Position numbers and translations under genes: made by a program. A stretch of 24,147 bases of DNA from Lachnospiraceae bacterium (lineage in GTDB: Bacteria; Bacillota; Clostridia; Lachnospirales; Lachnospiraceae). This document shows positions 8,968 to 15,701 of the stretch, piece after piece (position 1 is the stretch's first letter; every line of letters begins with the position of its first letter). Where the stretch lies: positions 1-24,147 of the forward strand of contig RYVZ01000041.1 in assembly GCA_003979345.1 (NCBI GenBank), given 5' to 3'. A model generated the notes under the pieces. The model saw only the letters and a program-made list of their open reading frames with translations. It was not told where the DNA came from and made no database searches.

Positions 8968-9591
8968 ATGAAGATATTACAGATCACGGATCCTGCATTC
9001 CGTAAGTACGGACGGAAAGTGGAGGGAATTGATTTTACAAAGCTGGTGGATAAGATTAACGGGATCACGCCGCTGCCTGACGGCGTGGCGTATGAGCCGT
9101 CCGTTCCTGAATTGGAGGAGCTTGATACGGCTGATGAGATCAGCGCGAAATTGTATGGGGAGCTGCCGATCGAAATCGGGTACTGCAACGGGCACAATGC
9201 GATGCTGAATGCGCTCGAATACCATAGGAGTTCGGAAATCAATATTGCGGCGACCGACGCGGTTTTGATGGTCGGCTTACAGCAGGATATCACGGAGGAT
9301 TTTACCTACGATACTTCGCTGATCGAGGCGTTTTTGGTGCCGAAAGGCACGGCGGTCGAGATCTATGCCACGACGCTGCACTATGCGCCCTGCAATCCGG
9401 ACGGCGCGGGGTTCAAGGTCGGGATCGTACTGCCGAAGGGAACGAATTACCCGCTTAAAAAGTCGCACGGGGGCGGGGAAGATCGTCTGATCACCGCGAC
9501 CAATAAATGGCTGATCGGGCATGCTGAGGGCGGTCTGCCGGAAGGCGCTCACATAGGGCTGATCGGAAAAAACTTAAATATCAATGAGTAG
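8968..9591 (+). CDS. DUF4867-like protein, probable cupin-type sugar-metabolism accessory
   Basis: I recognise this as resembling the DUF4867 family, whose function is unknown to me. The 207-residue product has no signal peptide or membrane segment and should be cytoplasmic. The central part reads as beta-strand-rich with histidines and acids in cupin-like positions: H76, E84 and H86 (GHNAMLNALEYH), E120, and H138 in TTLHYAPCNP, then GFKVGIVLPKGTN. This suggests a small-molecule or metal site, which is inference. Its ATG follows an AAGGAAGGGAG ribosome binding site. It lies between xylulokinase and a FucI-fold isomerase, so a part in sugar handling (for example epimerase or mutarotase work) is reasonable, but no reaction can be assigned. 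Confidence 0.6.
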   Translation: MKILQITDPAFRKYGRKVEGIDFTKLVDKINGITPLPDGVAYEPSVPELEELDTADEISAKLYGELPIEIGYCNGHNAMLNALEYHRSSEINIAATDAVLMVGLQQDITEDFTYDTSLIEAFLVPKGTAVEIYATTLHYAPCNPDGAGFKVGIVLPKGTNYPLKKSHGGGEDRLITATNKWLIGHAEGGLPEGAHIGLIGKNLNINE

Positions 9592-9716
9592 CGTCGATCG
9601 GATCCGTTCCCGCCTTTTCAAATGGAAATGATAAGGGCGCGCAGTATGGGCGAATAGAGATTCACAAAAAGATTAAGTAAAAACTGAAATAATACAGATA
9701 TTGCTAAAATAGATAC

Positions 9717-9745
9717 TGGACGGGGCGGAACTTTTGCGGTATACT
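9717..9745 (+). promoter_or_regulatory. Sigma-A type promoter for the isomerase gene
   Basis: TGGACG at 9717-9722 (4 of 6 to TTGACA) and TATACT at 9740-9745 are 17 bases apart. Transcription would start near 9752, giving a leader of about 100 bases before the isomerase ATG. The preceding 9592-9716 is an AT-rich gap with no gene and no clear terminator. Confidence 0.6.
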
Positions 9746-9852
9746 ATTTGAAAAGGGCCGGATTGCTTTTTCAGACGAAACGGCCGGAGCAGAATCGTTA
9801 TCCTGTTATGGCAGGGAAGCAAAATAAGAATGAAAAGGGAGGAAACAAAACA

Positions 9853-11337
9853 ATGATGAACAACACACCAACAGTAAAAATCGGTATTGTCGCAGTCAGC
9901 CGTGACTGCTTTCCGGAGTCGTTATCGGTAAACAGGCGGAAAGCGCTTGTAGCGGCTTACGAAAAGAAGTATGACAGTGCGGATATTTATGAGTGCCCGA
10001 TATGTATCGTTGAGAGCGAGATTCATATGGTACAGGCGCTGGAGGATGTAAAGAACGCGGGATGCAACGCGCTCTGCGTTTATCTCGGCAACTTCGGACC
10101 CGAGATCTCCGAGACGCTGCTTGCAAAGCATTTTGACGGACCGGTGATGTTTTGCGCTGCCGCAGAGGAATCGCAGGCGGATTTGATGGACGGCCGCGGC
10201 GACGCATACTGCGGCATGCTGAATGCAAGCTATAACTTAAAGCTGCGCAATATCAAAGCGTATATTCCGGAATATCCGGTCGGCACTGCAGAGGAGTGCG
10301 CGGATATGATTCATGAGTTCGTGCCGGTCGCGTGTGCAGTAGACGGCTTAAAGAACTTAAAGATCATCAGCTTTGGACCGAGGCCGTTAAACTTCCTTGC
10401 GTGCAATGCGCCGATCAAACAGCTGTATAATCTTGGCGTTGAGATTGAAGAAAACTCGGAACTGGATCTGTTCGAGGCGTTTCATAAACATGACAACGAT
10501 CCTCGTATTCCTGAGGTTGTGGAAGACATGGCAAAGGAGCTCGGCGCCGGTAATAAGAAGTCTGAAGTGCTTCCGAAGCTTGCGCAGTATGAGCTGACGC
10601 TTCTCGACTGGGTGGAGGCGCATAAGGGCTACCGCAAATATGTTGCGATCGCAGGAAAGTGCTGGCCGGCATTCCAGACGCAGTTCGGATTTGTACCCTG
10701 CTATGTCAACAGCCGTCTGACCGGACGCGGCATTCCCGTTTCCTGTGAGGTTGACATTTACGGCGTACTCAGCGAGTTCATCGGAACCTGTGTCAGTCAG
10801 GATGCAGTGACGCTTCTCGATATCAATAATTCCGTTCCGGCAGACATGTATGACGAGGCGATCAAAGGAAAATTTGAGTACACGCATAAAGATACGTTCA
10901 TGGGCTTCCACTGCGGAAACACCTGCTCAAGCAAGCTTGCGGCATGTGAGATGAAGAACCAGAAGATCATGGCAAGGAGTCTTCCGGAGGAAGTAACGAA
11001 CGGAACGCTTGAGGGAGACATCGCGCCGGGCAAGATCACATTCTTCCGAGTGCAGTCAACGGCGGATAACATTCTGCGCGCTTATGTGGCGGAGGGAGAA
11101 GTCCTTCCCGTTGCGACGAAATCCTTCGGCTCCATCGGTGTATTTGCGATCAAAGAGATGGGCAGATTCTACCGTCATGTATTGATCGAGAAGAATTACC
11201 CGCATCACGGCGCAGTTGCGTTCGGACACCACGGAAAGGCACTTTATGAGGTGTTCAAGTATATTGGCATCCTTCCTGAGGAGATTGGATATAATCAACC
11301 GGCGCATGCCAAGTACCCGACGGAGAATCCGTTCTAA
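9853..11337 (+). CDS. L-fucose/L-arabinose isomerase family sugar isomerase
   Basis: Members of this fold interconvert aldoses and ketoses using a divalent metal. The 494-residue product has no signal peptide. Probable metal ligands by comparison with FucI are E299 in VSCEVDIYG, D323 in TLLDINN, and a histidine at 451/452 in NYPHHGAVAFGHHG. The N-terminal half has the alternating alpha/beta pattern of FucI/AraA. The start is the ATG at 9853, ten bases after AAGGGAGG; the frame is open to a TTG at 9748 but that lies at the predicted transcription start. Its neighbours are xylulokinase and a GH3 xylosidase, so the substrate may be a pentose rather than L-fucose. No fuculose kinase or aldolase is present. 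Family is fairly sure, substrate unknown. Confidence 0.82.
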   Translation: MMNNTPTVKIGIVAVSRDCFPESLSVNRRKALVAAYEKKYDSADIYECPICIVESEIHMVQALEDVKNAGCNALCVYLGNFGPEISETLLAKHFDGPVMFCAAAEESQADLMDGRGDAYCGMLNASYNLKLRNIKAYIPEYPVGTAEECADMIHEFVPVACAVDGLKNLKIISFGPRPLNFLACNAPIKQLYNLGVEIEENSELDLFEAFHKHDNDPRIPEVVEDMAKELGAGNKKSEVLPKLAQYELTLLDWVEAHKGYRKYVAIAGKCWPAFQTQFGFVPCYVNSRLTGRGIPVSCEVDIYGVLSEFIGTCVSQDAVTLLDINNSVPADMYDEAIKGKFEYTHKDTFMGFHCGNTCSSKLAACEMKNQKIMARSLPEEVTNGTLEGDIAPGKITFFRVQSTADNILRAYVAEGEVLPVATKSFGSIGVFAIKEMGRFYRHVLIEKNYPHHGAVAFGHHGKALYEVFKYIGILPEEIGYNQPAHAKYPTENPF

Positions 11338-11401
11338 GGAAGCGGTGTTTTCATCAGCGTTTCCCTAAAGAAGCGGTATCCTGTCAATAAGAAAAACATG
11401 A

Positions 11402-11424
11402 CCAGCCGGCGGTAAGCCGGCTGG
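11402..11424. other. Intercistronic GC-rich hairpin without a T-tract
   Basis: A perfect 9-base stem CCAGCCGGC/GCCGGCTGG closes a GGTAA loop, 65 bases after the isomerase stop. No T run follows, so it is not a classic terminator. It may stabilise the upstream message or partly attenuate read-through into the GH3 gene. A weaker C/G palindrome followed by TTTT lies at about 11443-11460. Confidence 0.5.
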
Positions 11425-11502
11425 CCGTGCATCTGAGGAAATGTCGGGCGGCCCGGCGTTTTCATAAGCAGTATGAACAACTGTGCCATAAGGAGGGTTA
11501 CG

Positions 11503-13818
11503 ATGAACAGAGAGGAAGCGAGAAAAAAAGCGGAACAATTGGTAGACAGCATGACCGTGGAGGAGATGGCGTCCCAGCTTCGGTATGATGCGCCTGCGAT
11601 CGAGCGGCTTCACATCCCCGAATATAACTGGTGGAATGAGGGACTTCATGGCGTTGCACGTGCAGGCACCGCGACGATGTTTCCGCAGGCGATCGGACTT
11701 GCGGCGGCATTTGATGAAGAACTGATGCAGAATGTGGGCGATGTGATCGCGACTGAGGGCAGGGCAAAATACAATGAGAGTATCCGGCACGGAGACCGGG
11801 ATATTTATAAGGGACTGACGTTCTGGTCGCCGAATGTCAATATTTTTCGCGATCCGAGATGGGGCAGAGGGCATGAGACATACGGGGAAGACCCGTATCT
11901 GACCGGAATATTGGGGTGCGCGTTTATCAAAGGGCTTCAGGGAGAGGGGGACGGCGTGCCCTACTTAAAACTTGCCGCGTGCGCGAAGCATTTTGCAGCA
12001 CACTCCGGTCCGGAGGCGGAGCGTCATTCTTTTAATGCGGCTGTCAGTGAAAAAGATCTGTGGGAAACGTATCTGCCTGCGTTTGAGCGTTGCGTGAAAG
12101 AAGCTCATGTGGAGGCCGTCATGGGTGCGTATAACCGTACGAACGGGGAACCGTGCTGCGGGCATAAGCGGTTGATTCAGGAGATCTTACGCGGGGAATG
12201 GCAGTTTGAGGGGCACTTTGTTTCTGACTGCTGGGCGGTGAATGATTTTCATGAAAACCACCATGTCACGAGTACTGCGGAGGAGTCAGCCGTGCTTGCC
12301 TTAGAGAGCGGCTGCGACTTAAACTGCGGCTGTACCTACGTGAAGCTCTTGAATGCTTACGGGTTGGGAATGGTGTCCGCTGAGACGATACGGGAATCGG
12401 CGATCCGGGTGTTTACGACACGGTATCTGCTCGGCATGTTTGAGGAGACACCTTATGATCAGATTTCTTATGAGAAAGTAGACTGTAAGGAACACCGCGC
12501 GCTTGCCGTGCAGGCGGCGCGGGAGAGCCTTGTCCTGTTAAAAAATGACGGGATTCTGCCGCTTTCAAGGGAACGGATACGGACGCTTGCGGTCATCGGT
12601 CCCAATGCGGATAACAGAAGGGCGCTGATCGGAAACTATCATGGTACCGCGTCGGAATATGTGACGGTTCTTGACGGCATCCGCGCAGAGGCAGGGGATG
12701 ACATCCGGATATTATACAGCGAGGGAAGTCATCTGTTTTTGGAAAAGGGAGATGCGCTTGCGAAGCCGCATCATTTGATCTCTGAGGCACAGACTGCGGC
12801 GGAACATGCTGATGCGGTCATTCTGTGCCTTGGATTGGACGAGACGTTAGAAGGGGAAGCGGGAGACGCGGGCAACTCTGATGCTTCGGGGGATAAAGCG
12901 GATTTACAGCTTCCGGCGTCGCAGACAAAACTTTTGGAGAGCGTGCTTGCAGTCGGAAAACCGACAGTGGTATGTATGCTTGCGGGGAGTGCGATCGATA
13001 TGAATTTTGCCGCGGAGCATGCTGCTGCGATTATGCAGATATGGTATCCGGGAGCCCTCGGAGGACGTGCCGTTGCGGAGGCGCTGTTCGGAGCATTTTC
13101 ACCGTCCGGCAAGCTGCCGGTCACGCTGTACCGCGATCTTACCGGCATGCCGGAATTTTCCGACTATTCGATGAAGGGCAGAACGTACCGGTATTTGGAA
13201 AAGGAACCGCTCTACCCGTTCGGTTACGGGCTGACTTATGGGAAAGTGACATTGAAGGAATGCGAAGCGCGGCCGGACGCGGGAACTGCTGAGACAGTCA
13301 ACATGCAGAAGTCTGGGACGGCACTGTCCGGGACGGACGAAACGCAGACGCTTGGGATGGCGTTGTCCAAAACAGTCGATATACAGCCGGCAGGGAACGG
13401 GTCAGGCGAAATGATCGGATCGGACTGCAAGGGCATGCCGGTGAAGGAAGAAGCAGAAAATTGTCTCCAGGTCATCTTTGTCGGACAAGAGGATTATGAA
13501 AAAGCAGCCAAAACAGGCATGACGGTGACAGCCGTCGTGCATAATGAAAGTGATATGGAATTGTCCGAAGTGATTCAGGTCTATGTGCGGGTGGAGGGCA
13601 GCGAAAACGAGGTGAGGAACCACCGCCTTTGTGCATTCCGGAGAATTTCCTTAAAACCATGTGAAACCATGAAGGTGACGCTCACGGTAGGGGCGCAGGC
13701 GTTTTGTACGGTGAACGGACAGGGGGAATGTCATGCGGACGGAAGCGGGGCAAAACTGTTCGTCGGTTTTGGACAGCCCGATGCGCGTACGGCGGAATTG
13801 CTTGGGAAAAGGCGCTGA
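11503..13818 (+). CDS. Glycoside hydrolase family 3 protein, beta-xylosidase/beta-glucosidase type
   Basis: GH3 enzymes release sugars from non-reducing ends of beta-linked oligosaccharides. The 771-residue product has no signal peptide, so it acts on imported oligosaccharides. The N-terminal barrel shows NWWNEGLHGVARAG (residues 42-55), NVNIFRDPRWGRGHETYGEDP (111-131), KHFAAHSGPEAERH (162-175) and the nucleophile D242 in FVSDCWAV. The second domain includes LDETLEGEAGD, where an acid/base glutamate is likely, then PSGKLPVTLY and YPFGYGLTYG, and ends in a fibronectin-III-like domain. The WWNEGLHG form resembles bacterial beta-xylosidases, in line with xylB upstream. Start: AGGAGGG at 11491-11497 before the ATG. 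Oddity: about 60 low-complexity residues (roughly 587-650) enter the C-terminal domain. Confidence 0.9.
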   Translation: MNREEARKKAEQLVDSMTVEEMASQLRYDAPAIERLHIPEYNWWNEGLHGVARAGTATMFPQAIGLAAAFDEELMQNVGDVIATEGRAKYNESIRHGDRDIYKGLTFWSPNVNIFRDPRWGRGHETYGEDPYLTGILGCAFIKGLQGEGDGVPYLKLAACAKHFAAHSGPEAERHSFNAAVSEKDLWETYLPAFERCVKEAHVEAVMGAYNRTNGEPCCGHKRLIQEILRGEWQFEGHFVSDCWAVNDFHENHHVTSTAEESAVLALESGCDLNCGCTYVKLLNAYGLGMVSAETIRESAIRVFTTRYLLGMFEETPYDQISYEKVDCKEHRALAVQAARESLVLLKNDGILPLSRERIRTLAVIGPNADNRRALIGNYHGTASEYVTVLDGIRAEAGDDIRILYSEGSHLFLEKGDALAKPHHLISEAQTAAEHADAVILCLGLDETLEGEAGDAGNSDASGDKADLQLPASQTKLLESVLAVGKPTVVCMLAGSAIDMNFAAEHAAAIMQIWYPGALGGRAVAEALFGAFSPSGKLPVTLYRDLTGMPEFSDYSMKGRTYRYLEKEPLYPFGYGLTYGKVTLKECEARPDAGTAETVNMQKSGTALSGTDETQTLGMALSKTVDIQPAGNGSGEMIGSDCKGMPVKEEAENCLQVIFVGQEDYEKAAKTGMTVTAVVHNESDMELSEVIQVYVRVEGSENEVRNHRLCAFRRISLKPCETMKVTLTVGAQAFCTVNGQGECHADGSGAKLFVGFGQPDARTAELLGKRR

Positions 13819-13827
13819 AAACAAGGG

Positions 13828-13875
13828 ATGCAACTCAAAATTGACAGAAAAATATTCACATGCAACTTCAAATTG
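13828..13875. repeat. Near-perfect 16-bp direct repeat upstream of the XRE gene
   Basis: ATGCAACTCAAAATTG at 13828-13843 and ATGCAACTTCAAATTG at 13860-13875 are 32 bases apart, about three helical turns. They lie in the 200-base gene-free gap between the GH3 gene and the XRE regulator. This spacing suits an operator for a dimeric regulator. A small hairpin (TGGTG/CACCA) follows the second copy. Confidence 0.4.
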
Positions 13876-13931
13876 GTGGAGTTTACACCACTGCATGGCT
13901 AGAATGAAACCCATAAAGAAGGGCATTCGTG

Positions 13932-13945
13932 TGAAAACGAAAACC
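13932..13945. promoter_or_regulatory. Possible catabolite responsive element (cre-like site)
   Basis: TGAAAACGAAAACC matches 12 of 14 positions of the CcpA site TGWAANCGNTNWCA. It lies 74 bases before the XRE regulator start. Such matches occur by chance in A-rich DNA, so the call is weak. Confidence 0.25.
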
Positions 13946-14018
13946 TTTCAAATAAAATTATAAAATCATGAACCAGCCGGATTTTGGCGGCGGGTTCCGG
14001 AAAGGCAGGAGGAACAAT

Positions 14019-14957
14019 ATGGGTTTCGGACAGAATTTACAATGTATCAGAACAAGAAACGGATTGACACAGGAGCAGCTCGCGGAGGAATTGAATGTGA
14101 CGCGGCAGTCTGTTTCGAAATGGGAGAGCGGCGCAAGCTTTCCTGAAATGGAGACGCTCTTAAAAATTTGCGAACGCTATAAGGTGAATCTTGACGAGCT
14201 GATGAGAGGCAGTCTGAAGGAACATAATGAGGAGGAAGCAGAGAGCTTTATCCGGCATATAAAAGTGTTCAGCATACAGATGGCATTATCGGTGTCGGCT
14301 ATTATTATGGCGCTGGCAGTCATATCGCTGTTTGACGGGATCGCACGGGATAATTTGATGGGCGCATTCTTTCTTGCGGTTGTAGCGGCGTCAGTGATCA
14401 CGATGATCGTCTCGGGCATGGAGCATGACCGGTTTGTCAAAAAACATCCGAAAATGCAGCCTGTTTTTTCGGATAAGGAGATAGAACGCGCGGATCATAT
14501 TTTTTCTTGGGCGATCGCGGGGGGTGTCGGGCTGATTTTGATCGGGCTGATCATCTCGTCTTGCTTGGATGATACGTATGACAGCCTGATCTTCACGAAT
14601 GTGCCGGGCACCGCATTTTTGGCGGCGGTCTCACTGGCGGTCGGCATTTTTATCCTTTTCGGTATACGGCGCGGGATGTATCATGTCGAGGAATATAATA
14701 AAGAAAACGTACATTTGACCGTATCGTCGAAGACGAATAAAAAAGTGGGCGCTGCCTGCGGTGTGATCATGCTTATAGCAACCTGTGTGTTTTTGATATG
14801 GGGCTTTTGGGGAATGCCCGGAGGGATGTATACCGGAAACTGGAGGGATTATGCGGGACACTGGGGAATTTCATGGATCGTATTTCCGGTAGGCGGAATC
14901 CTCTGCGGAATTGCGAGCATTATCATCAAGGCGTTCGGCGATAAAGAAAAGGATTAG
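14019..14957 (+). CDS. XRE-family transcriptional regulator with C-terminal membrane domain
   Basis: The product starts with a helix-turn-helix of the Cro/CI type (about residues 5-60), with the motif LTQEQLAEELNVTRQSVSKW at 16-35 that is very common in Firmicutes. The rest is unusual for a regulator: after a short linker come about six hydrophobic segments (roughly 83-105, 113-133, 161-181, 196-216, 243-264 and 282-304), so the protein is probably anchored in the membrane with its DNA-binding head in the cytoplasm. The signal sensed is unknown. The ATG at 14019 has AGGAGG just upstream; the open frame starting at 13968 has no such site. It is transcribed toward the secreted-protein/ABC array and may regulate it, but a stem-loop terminator separates them. 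Confidence 0.85.
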   Translation: MGFGQNLQCIRTRNGLTQEQLAEELNVTRQSVSKWESGASFPEMETLLKICERYKVNLDELMRGSLKEHNEEEAESFIRHIKVFSIQMALSVSAIIMALAVISLFDGIARDNLMGAFFLAVVAASVITMIVSGMEHDRFVKKHPKMQPVFSDKEIERADHIFSWAIAGGVGLILIGLIISSCLDDTYDSLIFTNVPGTAFLAAVSLAVGIFILFGIRRGMYHVEEYNKENVHLTVSSKTNKKVGAACGVIMLIATCVFLIWGFWGMPGGMYTGNWRDYAGHWGISWIVFPVGGILCGIASIIIKAFGDKEKD

Positions 14958-15025
14958 AATGGTAATGAAAACGAAAATACACTGAATAAGTAATTGTGGA
15001 TGAAGTCAGTGACAAGAAATAAAAT

Positions 15026-15126
15026 GGGCTGTTGCAAAGAAGGAAATGAAACAAAATGTGGTATGTTTATGAGAGACATGTAACCATGTGTTGATGATTT
15101 CCTGAAAGTTGCAACAGCTCTTTTTT
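15026..15126 (+). terminator. Long imperfect stem-loop terminator (possible mobile-repeat origin)
   Basis: GGGCTGTTGCAA (15026-15037) pairs with TTGCAACAGCTC (15109-15120, one wobble), an inner GGAAAT/ATTTCC pair follows (15042-15047 with 15097-15102), and a small ACATG/CATGT hairpin sits at the tip (15076-15089). Six T follow at 15121-15126 and A-rich sequence precedes it, so it could stop transcription from either side. The total of 101 bases is long for a simple terminator and looks like a small inverted-repeat element. Confidence 0.65.
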
Positions 15127-15174
15127 GTATTAATTGTAGAGTAAATTTGTGATGATTACATAAATAGATTTCAT

Positions 15175-15203
15175 TTGACAAAAATCAAACAGTGATTTAT
15201 ACT
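15175..15203 (+). promoter_or_regulatory. Consensus sigma-A promoter of the secreted-protein/ABC array
   Basis: TTGACA at 15175-15180 and TATACT at 15198-15203 are exactly 17 bases apart, a near-perfect vegetative promoter and the best one in the window. Transcription would start near 15210, about 40 bases before the ATG of the small secreted protein, which has a strong AAGGGAGGAT ribosome binding site (15238-15247). Confidence 0.85.
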
Positions 15204-15251
15204 ATTTGTAGTAAAAACAATACATTGTGAAATTAAGAAGGGAGGATCAAT

Positions 15252-15629
15252 ATGAAAAGGAAATGGATGGCAGCAGCATTAGCGACAGTGATGTTTTTCG
15301 CAGGAGGAATGACGGCTTCTGCGGGGTCGGTATCAGGATCAATAGGCGGAGTGGAATTTACGGCATATTCGAGTATCTATGCAGGCGGCGCGGACGCAGG
15401 GACGGTCAGTTCCGGAACACATGTCAGTATGTCGGTAAGTGCGGATTACAGCTATGTAAACACGATTTCCTTGAAAACGGGGACTTCGCACCAGTCTATG
15501 GATCGTGTTACGGGTGCGGTAGTAACTTTCGCAGCGCCCGGAGGCTGCAGATCAGTGAGGATTACGGCGTCCCATTCCGCTTCTTCAGGTTCGGAACACT
15601 GGTCGGGAAGCACGTCCGCGACTTACTGA
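15252..15629 (+). CDS. Small secreted Ser/Gly/Thr-rich protein, unknown function
   Basis: I cannot name a family with confidence. The 125-residue product has a clear Sec signal peptide: a basic start (MKRK), a hydrophobic core (AAALATVMFFAGG) and a likely signal peptidase I cut after ASA at residue 24. The mature part of about 100 residues is rich in Ser, Gly, Ala and Thr with alternating polar/non-polar stretches that suggest beta-sheet, has a single Cys (in PGGCRS), and ends in SEHWSGSTSATY. No lipobox, cell-wall anchor or membrane helix is present, so it is probably released. It is first in an array that includes an ABC-2 permease and ATPase and has the strongest promoter seen here. The layout recalls lactococcin-972-type secreted bacteriocin loci, but similarity is only general. 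Confidence 0.75.
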   Translation: MKRKWMAAALATVMFFAGGMTASAGSVSGSIGGVEFTAYSSIYAGGADAGTVSSGTHVSMSVSADYSYVNTISLKTGTSHQSMDRVTGAVVTFAAPGGCRSVRITASHSASSGSEHWSGSTSATY

Positions 15630-15701
15630 TAATGGAAGAGATGCCGGGTGTGATCAAGCGGTTTCACATGCTGTCATAACGGCTCGGAGGGGGGGACGAG
15701 G

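Noticed and set aside
13841..13869. TTGACA at 13841-13846 as promoter for the XRE gene
   Set aside because: At 17 bases downstream the sequence is AACTTC, a poor -10; no acceptable alternative spacing was found.
15227..15679. 150-codon + frame overlapping the small secreted protein
   Set aside because: The other frame has a clean signal peptide and a correctly placed ribosome binding site; this one has neither and is Arg/Gly/Phe-rich shadow coding.
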